The notes: a model not told the origin generated them from the sequence alone. A stretch of DNA of 64,000 nt from Castanea sativa (GCF_040712315.1 NC_134023.1:69910757-69974756), one strand, 5' to 3'. Shown: positions 43,070 to 55,361, numbered from the stretch's first letter. A program made the numbers and translations.

Positions 43070-43455
43070 GTAATTATAATATTATTATTATATGCTCTTC
43101 TCTCTTAAATAATTATAGATCTCATTAATAAAATTTACTGTAAAATTTACAATTAATATAAGAGAAGAGAGTATGTAGTTATGATATTCTCAAAATATTC
43201 AATAATTTTTCATATTGCATATATATCCGATGTGAACTTTTGAATACCTTAAATTAATATTATTATATACCTTAAATTATAATATTATTATATACTCTCC
43301 TCTTTCACATAATTATAGATCTCATTAATGAAATTTACTGTGAGATTCATAATTCATGTGAGAGGAGAAAATACGTAATTATGGTACTCTCAGAATATTT
43401 AATAATTTTTTATATTGCACATGTATAAACTTTTGAATACCATAAATTAATGTGT
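43070..43455. repeat. Two adjacent copies of the 'gaatact' MITE family
   Basis: 43070-43255 and 43262-43455 align to each other. Shared phrases are ATTATAGATCTCATTAAT, TATTCAATAATTTTT and ACTTTTGAATACC. Both resemble the palindromic MITE at 26640-26785. Confidence 0.75.
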
Positions 43456-43471
43456 TCTTAATTAGTTGTTA

Positions 43472-45413
43472 CTAGTCGCAAACCTGTGTGATGCGCAGAA
43501 AAATTCGATATGAGATTATTTTTTATTAGATAATTATTGAATTAATATATTAGATCATATATTTTTAAAAGTTCAATATGTGTTATCTGAAATTATGTAT
43601 TATGTATAGTGAGATATCTATGAAAACACAATGCAATAATTTTTTTTTATAAATTAATAGTGTGAGAACTATTAGACCAAATTGTAACTATGTATACTTT
43701 GTTTATTACCATACAGATGTATGTGATTTAACTCTTATAGGTATATTTTTCTCCAAAACATAGATCAACATCTCTTTCTTCCTTACAATTGAAACTAAGT
43801 GAAAAAGTAAATAAAGATAACTATGCAATAGATCATGATCAATAAATCATATATCATAAATTGGAAATATAAAATAAAATAAAATGCAAAAAGAAAAAAT
43901 TCCTTAAATATCTATACATAAAAACATTAATAGCATAATGATGCTCTAGAGTAGATTATATTTTATTTTATTCTCTTTTTGGCATTTTCAATAAAGATGA
44001 TCAACTAAGCAAAGTAAAAGTTTACCAAGAAAGTTCAAATTAACCAAAAATTTGATTGTGGAGATGCTAATTATTTGTAATAAAATGACCAAAATAAAAA
44101 TAAAGTCAAGGAACTTATAGCAAAATGCATTCTATACAAAATTTCAATAGAAGGGAGACTAATAGGCAGTAAAGATGATCAACTAAGCAAAGTAAAAGTT
44201 TACTAAGAAAGTTCAAATTAACCAAAAATTTGATGGTGGAGATGCTAATTATTTGTAATAAAATTACCAAAATAAAAATAAATAAATAAAAGTCAAGGAA
44301 CTTATAGCAAAATGCGTTCTATACAAAATTCCAGTAGAAGGGAGACTAATAAGCCCTCCACTTTTTTCAAGACATAGGAGATTATAAAAGATCATGCATC
44401 TTTTGCCTACCATTTTCTCTTTCTCATTTTCACATTACCAAAGATGTATATGAAGCTAAAAACATTTTTGAATACATCTTTGTTCAATGGAAGTCCATTG
44501 ATAGGCACATTCAAATTCGTAGCCATATATAAACTCAAATTTCTATTCTTTTTTTTAAAAAAAAAATACATATTAACCCAAACCAAAATTCAACCAAAGC
44601 TATAAGAGTGATTTGTGATGAAAAATTTAAAACATACAACACAAAAAAAAATTAAATAAAAAAACCATCAACCTAAATTAGAGTTATAAGAAAGAACAAA
44701 AATAAAGAGAGAGAGAGTAAATACTCACAGTTTTTGTGCGGAAAAAATATGTATTGAATAGAATAAATGATATCAAATTTATACAAAATAAGATGGGGAG
44801 AAAAAACATCAAAATATAAGAAAAAAGAAATGATGAAGGAAGTTTAATGGTAAAGTAAAGAGTAGTAAGGAGATAAAGAGGCAAAGAGAGGGGAAATGTT
44901 GGAGGAAGAGAAAAAAAGTTTTTATTTTATTTTATTTTTTTTAGAATAGGAAGAGAAAAGTTTAAATATTCAATTTTAACAATTACTTGAAATTAGAAAG
45001 AAGAAAACGAAAATTTAAAATCAATTTGGGTAGTTGAATATAATCAAATATTTGCATCTAATGAATAGTAACATTTGTAATGAATTGTCAATCATGTGCA
45101 TATATTTACTAAAAAGATAATGAATTATTCAATTTTAAAAATTACTTGAAATTAGAAAAATGAAAATGAAAAATTGAAATCAATTTGGGTTGCTGAATAA
45201 TCAAATATTTGCATTTAAAATAAATGAATAGTAACATGTTGAATAGTAATGGAGTGCATTACCAAGTTTGTCCATGAACTATATTTAATTATTTTATATA
45301 AAAAAATAGAAAAATCATAAAGGAAATTTTTTTTTAAGTACGACGTGGCTGATGAGGTGGCTCAACAGAATTATAGCAATATTAAATTCTACGTCTCAGC
45401 TTTAGATAGATAG

Positions 45414-45414
<1 letters not shown>
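43472..45414 (-). mobile_element. Helitron-like element A, non-autonomous
   Basis: On the minus strand it starts TCTATCTATCTAAAGCTGAG after an A (45415) and ends GTTTGCGACTAG before a T (43471), as expected for insertion between A and T with 5' TC and 3' CTRR. A weak GC-rich hairpin precedes the 3' end (CTGCGCATCACACAG). There is no Rep/helicase sequence. The inside is AT-rich with tandem duplications. It shares terminal and internal blocks with 60955-63336 (for example CCTAAATTAGAGTT). Confidence 0.65.
43992..44357. repeat. 178-bp tandem duplication inside Helitron-like element A
   Basis: 43992-44169 is repeated at 44170-44357 with few changes (GATGATCAACTAAGCAAAGT to GAAGGGAGACTAATA). A further direct duplication, 44967-45075 and 45128-45238 (ATTACTTGAAATTAGAAA, AATCAATTTGGGT), lies in the same element. 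Confidence 0.9.
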
Positions 45415-45445
<31 letters not shown>

Positions 45446-45917
45446 TAGAAAAAATTTACTCCTTATAACATTTTGTATGATAATTGGAATTTTATTTTTT
45501 TAATCTAACAATATAATATCTTATTAAATAATGTGACATTATCCATAACTTTAAACTTACATAATACTTAATATGAATTAATTAATTCATACAGCTGAAG
45601 TGGAAAGAATCTTTAGTCATTTAGTTTATGTTTTCCTTGATATTAAGTATTAACATTAAGATATGTACTTAAAATAGTTATTTATTTTAAGCAGGAGTTT
45701 TTTTTTTTTTTTTTTTGGGATAAAGAGTAAGAGTAGTTAAAGTATTTATATTGTATCAAATCAGATTTTAAAACTTTTGACGAATTTCTGTGTACGAATT
45801 GCATAGTATATGGAGTATAGGCATTTTCTTATATGATGCACGAAAACCGTAGAAAGCTTTAAGTTTTTCATTTGATTTCAATAGGATCATGGCAAATGCA
45901 CACGGTTCATTGACTCT
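45415..45917. other. AT microsatellite and AT-rich spacer
   Basis: An AT tract (to about 45441) abuts the Helitron 5' end. Two poly-T runs lie at about 45698-45716 and 45919-45939. No gene. Confidence 0.5.
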
Positions 45918-46140
45918 TTTTTTTTTTTTTTTTTTCAGAAAACATAAACTTTATTAACTATGAAAGAGAGAATACATTTTGGATAAGAGCTTACTCAAGA
46001 AAGTAAGAAGTTTCTTCAATCTAGGTTGAGAAATCAACAATGCTAAAAGTATGTTTAGCTAACAAATGAACTGAGCTATTTCCTACCCTTCCCACATGAG
46101 AAAAAAAAAAACCCTATGAATTTCATGTAATGTTGAAAGA
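45918..46140 (-). mobile_element. LINE 3' end, truncated
   Basis: On the minus strand a decayed frame reads SHVGRVGNSSVHLLAKH, matching the RNase H-like C-terminus of plant LINE reverse transcriptases (H..R.GN..AH.LA pattern). It is followed by a 3' tail that ends in poly-A (seen as poly-T at 45919-45939). It is 5'-truncated, as usual for LINE insertions. Confidence 0.6.
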
Positions 46141-46569
46141 ATTCCATATATCACTGAGGCCACCAATGCAGGGGGTGAGTCTTCTCAGCCAAAGCCTGGG
46201 ACCGTTTCAACATGCAAAGTTATTTCTTGATGCAGATGAGTTTATAAATAAAAACAACAACAAAGTTTTTTGTCCCAAAATTTAAGGTGTACTATGAATC
46301 CTCTACAGATTAAATTGGGTCTGTTACATGAACTCTTTTCCTCCGTTCTATCATTATTTGAAAATAAATCCCTCGTTAAAAACCTTGTCCACTTTCTAAA
46401 CTTCTTTACAGACAAAACTTGGCTGAGTAATTTAGAAAAGTTAGCAACAGATATTGATAAACAGATTTCTAAAAATATACTAAATATCTTAATATCATGT
46501 AAAATTGTAAATATTCATCAAGCCTTTCAAGAACACTTAAAAATCAGTAATAGAAACATTTTTTTTATA

Positions 46570-46890
46570 TCTGAATGATGAAGATCCCTCCATTCCTTGA
46601 AAAAAAAATATCAAAACTTTGGAGTGTGTTTATGTATGTAAAGATCTTTTTGCCACATGAATCACAATTGATTATTCTTATTCTTATGAATTATGTTCTT
46701 GAGGATTATCGCCTGATCCTGTGTAAATTGTGCAGTTATGAGACTGAAACAGTCACCCACGTTTTCTGGAGATGTCAGTATGTTACTGATGTTTGGAGTG
46801 TATCAATCGACAATAAATTTCCCCGGTGGTTTTTGAATACAGACAAAATTCCTGGAGGCAATACATTTTACAATGCGGAACCAGGATGAT
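46570..46890 (+). pseudogene. LINE reverse-transcriptase zinc-binding fragment
   Basis: 46717-46800 encodes CKLCSYETETVTHVFWRCQY followed by VTDVWS, which fits the zf-RVT domain (C..C, H.FW.C, W). The upstream frame to about 46575 has only weak resemblance. It is on the opposite strand to the LINE tail at 45918-46140, so it is a separate insertion. Confidence 0.65.
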
Positions 46891-47564
46891 ATGAACAAAG
46901 CTTTGATTTTGTAGATTGTAGTTTTGACTCTTTTTGCATCTGTTTGTAAAAGGGATTTTCACCTTCCTGTTGTTCTATTAAGGGTTGCTTATAACCAAAA
47001 ACACGCCTACATTTACTTATCACTAAGGTGCAACAAAAAAGGTCCAAATTAAATTACTAGTTAAGACACATTACGAGAAAACCTAGATAGGACTAGAAAT
47101 TGAGCAACTCTTGAATGTCAACCAGAAGTTGATAACTTGTGTGCCTGCACCAAGTTACCCGACCAATCAGCTACATAATCAATTAGGTTGAACCAAACGT
47201 GCACAAGAATTTCCTGCTTCTACATGGTTTGTAGACAACTTTACAGCCAACTTTTGAAGAGGCAGATTCCTAAACTCTAATTTACGACACATTGCTTGCG
47301 CAGATGATAAGCGCAGACGACAATTATCAACGCATCCAGGTTTGACCTCTCTTAACTCCATAATCAACAAGGATACAGAACAATTCGAGCAAATTTACAA
47401 CTAATCAAATTCTAGGAGACTCCATAGCCTCTTGTTGGACAAACACCATATCCCCTACTCCCTCGACTATAATCTTTGCTCATATATGGTCATTTCTAGC
47501 TAACATAACAATCAAATTACTACCAAGTTTAAATTCAATTATAACCTATATAATCTAATGAATT
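46891..47564. other. Spacer, possibly with further LINE debris
   Basis: No intact gene. A minus-strand stretch near 47480-47420 (KIIVEGVGDMVFVQQEAM) faintly resembles RNase H-type LINE sequence. The 3' untranslated part of the kinase gene begins about 47565. Confidence 0.35.
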
Positions 47565-47996
47565 AAGAGGTTTGAACAGGTTCATTATCCTTTCACCCCA
47601 CAGGTACGAAGGGCCCACGACCATGAGATCCGATCCATTTTAAAAAATATATATAAAACTATAAAAATTTATCGCCAGTATGCAGTGCCATTAAAGTAGT
47701 TGTGCAGATATAAATCAAGCAAGAATGCAAGACCGTCAGAACTCAGATTTAAACAACAATTGAGACATGCATTAAAGTATACACCTGTAGTCTGGTACTT
47801 AGTCAAGAATAATATCACAAATGTTTCCGCATTAAAGCATCTATAAAACACAAGCACCCAGAGAACACAAATCAAGCCCAAAAGCCAATAAGTTAATAAA
47901 TTTTCACTATTCTCATTTTTCTCACCAAGGGTGCCAAGAAAGATAGTGGGGTTCTCACAGAATACCTCCATTACAGCTTCCCAAATGGCCTTAGAG

Positions 47997-50900
47997 TTAA
48001 AAACCTGCCCATCCAGCAGGTTGAGAAGTTGGCTTGGTCTCTGTAATTTTTGCCTCCCCAAAACGCTGAGCATTATTTCCATCACTGATGGGTTTTGATA
48101 TCTGAGGGCTATTACTGGGGGCAGCTGAGAAACTCTCTGTTCCAAAACCCCATGAATCAAAACCAGTGTTTCCTTGAGCAGCCTGCTTAGTTTGTTGACC
48201 ATTTCTTGTCCTAACAGATTTGGAAGGGTTCTCTTTAGAAAGAGGTTTCTGTGGCTTAGGTTCTTCAGCAAATGCTTGCCATTGCTTTGGCTCCGGGCTC
48301 ACACTATTCCTGTCAGATTTTTCTTGCTGTGGTTCCCAAATTGTTCCTTCAATCTTGTCCTTTTGCTGAAAAAAGAATAAATTCTATCAATAACAGAGAT
48401 GATGGAGACAAAATAATCAAATTCTGATAGTTTAAAGCAAAGAAAATTATACCAAAGGAGTTGCAGGAGAGGTTTGAATTTTTGAAACATTTTTATTTGG
48501 TGATGGATTTCTAGCAGCAAGTGCTTGCTTGAGCTCTTGAATCTCCTGTCTTTGAGATCGACAAATGGCAGATAGCTTTTCAAATTTTGAAGTTATTTCA
48601 GCCTTCTCCAAGTTTGTTTGCTTCAGCTGCCCCTTCAACCTTGCTACTTCAGCCTCTAATGCTTCCTCCTTTTCTGAATTACTATTAACTGTGGACCCAA
48701 ACTTCTCAGTATCAAATTCAGCAACAAAAGTGTTAAAAGTGTCATCTTGAAAAGTAGCTGTAGTCTCAACTTTTGTTGGTTTTGGCCAATGGGTGCCACG
48801 GTCTTTATCCTTCTGGGAAAATGTCATCTCAAAGTCCTTGGAAGAGCCATCCTCAGACTTTTGTGATTTACCATGTGTATTTTTTCGAACAGTATAAGTT
48901 TGTATGTCTGCCTCTTTTGCAGGGCTAGTATTCCTAGGTAAAGGAAGATTCTCAGGATGAAATCGATCATGTTTTGATATACCATGGGTAGTAGGTTCTT
49001 CATCAAATTTGGGTCTTGTTATGTCCTCAGGAACAACTGAATCTTTTGCATGCAGACTAGACCAGAAAGCACCAAGCTGCTCCCCACCTCCCCCTGCCCT
49101 AGAAGAAGGTTGTGATGTGTTCCTAGTTTGTTCTCCAGATGAAGGTGGGGGTGGGGGACTTCTGCGAGGCACTGGATGTGCCTTATATGCAGGCTTCGGA
49201 ATACCTGTTACATCAGCCTCACTTCAATTGAAAGCAAATCTCAAATATTTGTGGCCTTTCTTAATATCAATTTACAGTTACCCAAAATTAAATCTGCTCC
49301 AACAAAATCCAGGTCAAGAATTTATGAAATGTTAAGTTTTCTTCATTTCAACCAGGTTTAACACTAAGCTAGAAGGTCAAATTTAATAATTCATACAGAA
49401 AGAAAATTGAGTTTTTGTAACAAGTAAACCTTTGATGTCCTCACCTTCATGTATGTCTGTGGATTTCATTTCAGGTGGCCTATCAGGTAAAGACTTCTGA
49501 AGATTAGCAGGTAACTGCTCATTAACACGAAACCACACCTGCCAACATTGTAAAAAATCCCAGCATCAGTTAGTAGAATGTTTATTCTTCACCTAAGATT
49601 GCTAGGACAAGATGATCTAAAACTAACCTAAATTCATGGAGATGAATGGCCAATCAAGCAAAGCGCTTGCCTGCGTGATGTCTGGTCTGTCATCTGGTGA
49701 AGATTGAAGCATCTCTTTGATCAGGTCTGTAACTGAGGAGCCATATTTAGGTAACTCTGGAATGCGATAATTCCCATTTAAAATTTGAAGCTTTGATTCT
49801 CCATCAAATGCACTTTTGAAGTAGCAAATCCGATACAGGAGGCAACCCAGCGCCTGCAGATTGACAGAGTAATGTCAGTTCCTAATTGCACATTTGATTA
49901 GATTATTTGACTGTTTCTGCATTTTACTCTGAATTACAAGGTTCAGCTTGACTTACCCATATGTCTACCTTCTCATTTATAAGTTCTCTCCGAAAGAGAT
50001 CCCACATCTAGGTAAAGGAGGAAAACAAAAATCAAATAACTTTAGCATTAAAATCAGAAATTTAACATCGTAAGAGTGAACTGTGAAGTTCAATGTTCAA
50101 CCTCAGGTGCTCTATAAGCAGGTGTCGTGTGCTTCCTGATATTATCTTCTTCAATGCCCATTTCTTCAGGCTTCTCAAAACGCTTATGATTGGTAGAGGT
50201 GCTGCCAAAATCGCACAACTTCCATACTCCATCAGATCCCAGCAAAAGATTCTCAGCTTTCAAGTCTCTGAAAATGAGAGGAAGAAATAACAGTAGTTCA
50301 TAAATATTTCTTAGCAAGCAAAAACAAAAGGAAACTAATAAGTCTCTTCAAATAAATTAAAGGCAACGGATGTCTTTTCTCCTTGGAGTACAAGCATGAC
50401 TTACAAGTCCATCAATCCAAAATTTGCCACAATGTAATCACAAAAGAAAAAAATGGGGGTTCGGAAAAACTATACTCATCAATACCTTCAAGCAACCATT
50501 TTTTAACTATTTTAAGATAATGCAAAAATGGTAAATGTTAATACTAAAATTTTTTAAACGCATGATTTCCAACAACAATAACCAAGCCTTAGTTTCAAAA
50601 TTTTATGAAGTATGCTTTCAAGGGTTTTTTTTTTTTTTTTGGGAGGGGTGGGATAATATATAAAAGGAGAAGATTACAGACTTACAGCCACCTTGCTAGC
50701 ATCTATACCTGTGGGCAATGGGTGGGGACTGGCAGTGCATGGCGAAAACAGCATTACAGACATCCCTGAAGATTGAGAGGACCTGTTTCTCATCAAAAAA
50801 TCCGGATCCTCTGCTTTCCAGCACATTAACCAGAGATTTCTCACAGAATTCCATCACAAGGAATGCTTCTTTAGTTCGTCCCATATCCAAGATGGTATGC

Positions 50901-51172
50901 GCATAGAGTGTGACAACATTAGGATGTCCCTTAAGTGACTTCAACACTGAGATCTCCTTCATCACCAACTCCTCTAATTCCTCATCATTAAATATAATGT
51001 GCTTTAAAGCATACTGCTTTGACACATTCACAAGGTCCCGAGCTAAGTATACACAAGAGAAACCTCCCTCCGCGATGGCATTTCGGACATTAATTTTAAG
51101 ATTTCCAACATCAAGCGAACGGCCTTCAAGCCCCACAGGTTCTTTTTGCATAAATGGTTTGAACCTCCACAT
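47997..51172 (-). CDS. NAK/AAK1-type Ser/Thr protein kinase (AP2-associated kinase-like)
   Basis: Seven coding exons on the minus strand: 51172-50709, 50267-50102, 50007-49957, 49853-49671, 49538-49445, 49204-48453, 48365-47997, totalling 693 codons with stop; all phases agree. The kinase is N-terminal: EGGFSCVY loop 35-42, Lys57, AHRD 153-156, CDFG 173-176, APE 208-210, followed by WDLFRRE. The tail has Pro-rich and Ser-rich linkers, a coiled coil in the sixth coding exon (EKEEALEAEVARLKGQLKQ), and Phe/Trp motifs at the end (GFDSWGFGTESF, GWAGF). The family (Arabidopsis At2g32850 type) is linked to clathrin-adaptor regulation by homology. The intron after 49671 uses a GC donor. The exon ending 49445 has an alternative donor 15 bases on (49430), which would add five residues. 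The start ATG (51172) gives the conserved MWRFKPF. Confidence 0.93.
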
Positions 51173-51202
51173 GATTGACACAACGAAGACAAAAAAAAGG
51201 CA

Positions 51203-52149
51203 CTGCAAACGCAATCAAATACATTACTAATACCGCATTGGCAATACAAAGCACACAAATTCACACATCGAGTCACAGTAAAATAAATAGCATCAATCTA
51301 ATCTAAAGAATTCGGCAATAAAGAACAGTACAAGAAAGATCTTTTTTATCATCCTTAAAAAATTCAAAATTCACAATCTAAAACCCAAAATCACCGAGCG
51401 AGTAGATCTGAATAATGCAATAAATACTTAGATACAGAAATTCAAGATCTGGATCAAATTCCAGGACCTGGTCTTTCCACATAGAACCTAAAACTTCAAT
51501 CTTTACATACTATTTTTCATCTGAAATCCAAATAGCAAAATCAACCAATAATTCGAGCTCAAATCAAACCAGAATGTACGAGAAAAACGAGTTCAAAATC
51601 CAGCACAAGTTAACAATTTGAGCTAGAAATTTAAGCAAATTGAAGGAAACACAGATTCCATCCTAAAATTCTGGCCAATACATCATTCATTATCCTACTG
51701 TTTCTCAGCAACCAAACAGATTCTCCCGAATGAATCAAAGAAATGTAATAGAGCTCAAATTCCAGCACAAGTCAACGGTTAAAGATTCGAGCTAGAAATT
51801 TTACAAATTGAAAACTTCAACAATAAAATCTTAAAAAAAAAAAAAGACTCAGAAAAAACCGATTCAATACAAACTCATTTATTTTCCAACGATTTCTCAA
51901 CAACCAAACAGACTCTGAACGAGTCCAAAAGAAATCCAATCGAGCTCAAACTTTACGAAGCTAACGAATTGAGCTATAGAATTTCAAACCAATTCAGATA
52001 AACATAAAAAAAAATTAAAAATTAAAAAAAGAAAAAACTCAAACCAAAGCATATTGAATTCAAACAATATCTCCAAATACAGAATCCGAGTGAATCTATA
52101 GAAAAAAAAAAAAATTCAATGAAAATGAAAAAGCCATTGAAGATCGTAC
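51203..52149 (-). other. Intron in the 5' untranslated region of the NAK-type kinase
   Basis: A leader exon (about 52370-52150) ends in GAG|GTACGATC. An acceptor TTTGCAG lies at 51203, 30 bases before the ATG. The intervening 947 bases have no coding signal and are A-rich on the plus strand. Introns in leaders are common in plant housekeeping genes. Confidence 0.65.
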
Positions 52150-52394
52150 CTCGTAGAATCGGATAAGAGTCTCTGAGAAGAGCTTGTTGTTGAAGGTGAT
52201 TCAGAATCCGATGCTGAAAGTACAAAAGCAATTGAAGCTTCGTGGTTTTTGAGATCTGATACCGTAAAAGAAAGTTCAAAAACCAAATCTAATCTCTCTC
52301 AGCTTTTTCTGATTTCACACAGAGAGAAAGAGAGAGAGAGAGAGAGATACGAGACGCGTTTAATAACAAATGAGCGAGAGAAAGAGGGGAAGAT

Positions 52395-52403
52395 ATTTAT
52401 ATA
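52395..52403 (-). promoter_or_regulatory. TATA box of NAK-type kinase
   Basis: TATATAAAT on the minus strand, followed by a CT-rich leader (GA microsatellite on the plus strand at 52321-52347). It places transcription start near 52370. Confidence 0.5.
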
Positions 52404-52409
52404 GAGAGA

Positions 52410-54802
52410 GAGGAATGATTGACTGTGGTCGTGATTATTTTATTACTGGGAGATAAAGCGATCTGGGCCGTTGGTTTGTGTGGGGACCATTAATCCAACG
52501 GTTGTTAATTTTTTTATTATTTTTTGGACTGTTTCATTGCATGGGATGTGGGCCCGTGCTTTCGGTGGTAATTGGAGTAACTTGTACATGAACGTGACTT
52601 TCCCTCTGTGGGGAAAGGTGAAATGTTATTTGTACTCGCGAGAGTTTGGTAGGTTGGTACTCGCTTGATCTGGGTGAAACGTGGCCAAATTCTATTGGTG
52701 GGTTTGTGGACCCTACCAGAATTTTGGTGGACACGTTGGATGCAATGTAGACTTTTAATATTAGTAGTATTATTATTGGACTATTTATTAAGGCCGGCAG
52801 TGAGTGCTTTGTTGGGTTTAAATATTATTAATTTAAAAAAATAAAAATAAAGGTTGAATTTATTATTGTGTTACTTACTTCAATTCTATTTTACTTACTT
52901 ACTTACTTATTATTGTGTTTTGTTTCTATTTTAATTTCTTAATTATGACTAGAAGGAGATGATTATTAATCAAGAATGGTAATAATAACTAATATAATAA
53001 GACTAAAAAAATGATTTTGTGTAGAATTGCTAGTTGAGTTTTTTAATGATTTATGTAATGTTTGCAAGTGAGAATGATTAAATTTTTATTTAAATAGATA
53101 GTTATAGAAGAAATTAAATTAGTAATGATGTTCAACTACCAACTACAGAATGATTAGAGGAATAGATTTTTTTTTTAACACGATTAAAGGAATAGATTAA
53201 TAAATACTTACATTATTATTATTAAGGTGTGTATTTAATTTTAAATTAATATTTATTGCTTTGTGTTTCCGGAACTTCATAGTGTGCTGTAGACTTGTTG
53301 TCAGATTGTGAAATTGTGATAATGACAACGTGGGGAGACAGATAGCGATAAGAATTGATAGGATGGTTGTGTTACATCCTCTCCTTCTAACCTTATTTTA
53401 TATTTTGTATTTTTTTTTAGCTTAATACAATTTCATTTCATTATTGAAGAGAATGCAAAGGCCAACAAAAATTGGCTAAGTTGCAGCGAGTAAGTTGAAA
53501 AGAAATCTCAATGAACAACCGGGCTCCCTCTTGAATCCCCTACACTAGGTGACCAATGCAATAACCTCAAGCTCCTTCTTCCTTGACCACTTAAAACACT
53601 ATACTCAAATTGCCTTCCACCACAACTTGAATAAGCTCCACTTTCTCTCGTTTGTACGACACTACCAACTCGCTCTGAAATTCATCACGAATAATTATTT
53701 CCACTCCGAACATGATGTAACTTATATTTAATACTCTAGTGCATTTAGATCTATTGTGATGGTGACGTGCCCAATTTTTTTATCACGTGTCAACGTTATA
53801 ATGAGTCTAATGAATTGGAGACACTAAACCCAAGTTCTACTCCTCCAAATATTTGGTCTTGGAGTTCCATCTATGCTCAGCATGTACCTAAAAAGTAAAT
53901 ACTATCTTTATAACATCTTTAAATTTATTACTTTTTTTAAATAAAAAATCTCATATTTTATTTGTAATCATTTATGTCTTTTAAACCACATTGGTCTTTG
54001 CATACTTCTACTTCTACTTCTATATATGATTTTTATATGATTTTTAATAGGCTGCAAAAACATTTAGGTATATCATTAGTATATGAAAAAAAAGAAAAAA
54101 GAGGAGCATAATAAGGTCGTCAATTTGGGGTTTTCACCGTTGGAGTTTTTTTGTGTTCTTAGCCCTAGCTCAACTAAATTGGGGATTTGTGATTTGATCA
54201 AGAGACATAAAGGGATAATTTGGTCTTTATGTAATGTTATTCCTACACCATGTGTTCAACATTTTTATAAAGAACATGATTTAGTCCAAGCTAGATCATG
54301 TAAGGTTTTCCTTTCTCCAGAAAAAAACAAAATAAAACAAAACACCACATCAAGTCATCAACATTCTATAATTTCTATTACGTCACATAAGATAAAAATT
54401 AACAAAAGTAAACAAAATAATATAAAGTAGAATATTTACAAAAATGCGTTCTAGTTTTGTCAACTAATAAGCTTTATTATTATTGGGTAAGAGATTTAAA
54501 ATTTAATTCTATTTTTTTTTAAAAAAAAAGTTTAATTCGTCAGACATGAATAACTAAATGGAATCTTAAATAGAAACTATCCATTAAAAAGAAGGTTTTA
54601 CTTAATGGACAAAAATAATGTTTTAAGCAAGCCTATTTTTATCATAGACTTATTTTTAGTCTCTCTTCCACCTTTTTATTTTTTATTTATTTTTATACCA
54701 TTCAAAGGGAGAAGAAGGTTGCAAAAAGTCTCTCTTCCACCTAACTAGCAACTTATCTCTCCTTAAAAAAAAAAAAAAAAAACTAGCAACCCGAAAATAT
54801 AG
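52410..54802. other. Intergenic between divergent NAK kinase and BCD1
   Basis: No supported gene. 53405-53640 read on the minus strand ends in AATGAAATTGTATTAAGC then poly-A, like a short retroelement 3' tail. Frames at 53549-53731 and 54083-54430 have no family resemblance. Confidence 0.45.
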
Positions 54803-55168
54803 GGGTGTTTGGTAGGGTTGTTTAACAACGGTTTTTGTTGTTTAATCGTGTATTTGGATACCGCTTATTTTGCTAAAAATTGAAAATATTGTAGCAAAAT
54901 AATTTTTAAATATGTAACTAATACCGTGAAATCCATTTTTAATTAAATTTTTGTGGAAAAAAGAGTTTTGTGGATCCCGTGAATAGTGCATGGGACCCAT
55001 TGAAAAAGCTGAAAACTTGCTTGAAAGCCCTTCTAAAAAAAACGCAAACACAATCGTTGCCTTATCATCAGTTTTCAAATAGGTACTAAATAACATAGCA
55101 AGTATTTACCTACATTTATTTTCACAATATTTAAACAACGTTATTATAACAACATTATCAAACGGTCT
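54803..55168. mobile_element. MITE, hAT-like ends
   Basis: Left end GGGGTGTTTGGTAGGG and TTGTTTAACAACG pair imperfectly with the right end (CGTTATTATAACAAC, TATCAAACGGTCT). The inside includes GTGAATAGTGCATGGGACCC, a phrase I associate with abundant tree MITEs. Non-coding, about 365 bases. Confidence 0.6.
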
Positions 55169-55202
55169 CTCTATTTTTTTTTAAAGATTTTGAAAATTTA
55201 TT

Positions 55203-55234
<32 letters not shown>

Positions 55235-55306
55235 GGTTTGTCTTTTCTCTGTAATAACGACTGGTTAATGGTTTATACAAATTTCTCGAGTCTTTCATAA
55301 ATCCAT

Positions 55307-55314
55307 AAACCCTA
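55307..55314 (+). promoter_or_regulatory. Telo-box (AAACCCTA) upstream of BCD1
   Basis: The motif lies 48 bases before the ATG, in the likely leader or core promoter. Telo-boxes are characteristic of plant ribosomal-protein and ribosome-biogenesis genes, which fits a snoRNP assembly factor. Confidence 0.65.
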
Positions 55315-55361
55315 GTTCCCTCTCAAAACCCCAGACCTCTGTCCTGTGTCCGTTGCGCGCA

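Noticed and set aside
46270..46578. 102-codon plus-strand frame
   Set aside because: No recognised motif. It lies between two LINE remnants and is best explained as decayed element sequence or chance.
47669..48271. 200-codon minus-strand frame overlapping the last NAK exon
   Set aside because: It is an alternative frame of the real exon and 3' untranslated region; the spliced frame ending in GWAGF is supported by exon phases and family.
54083..54430. 115-codon plus-strand frame
   Set aside because: Lys/Asn-rich composition typical of AT-rich spacer; no family resemblance.
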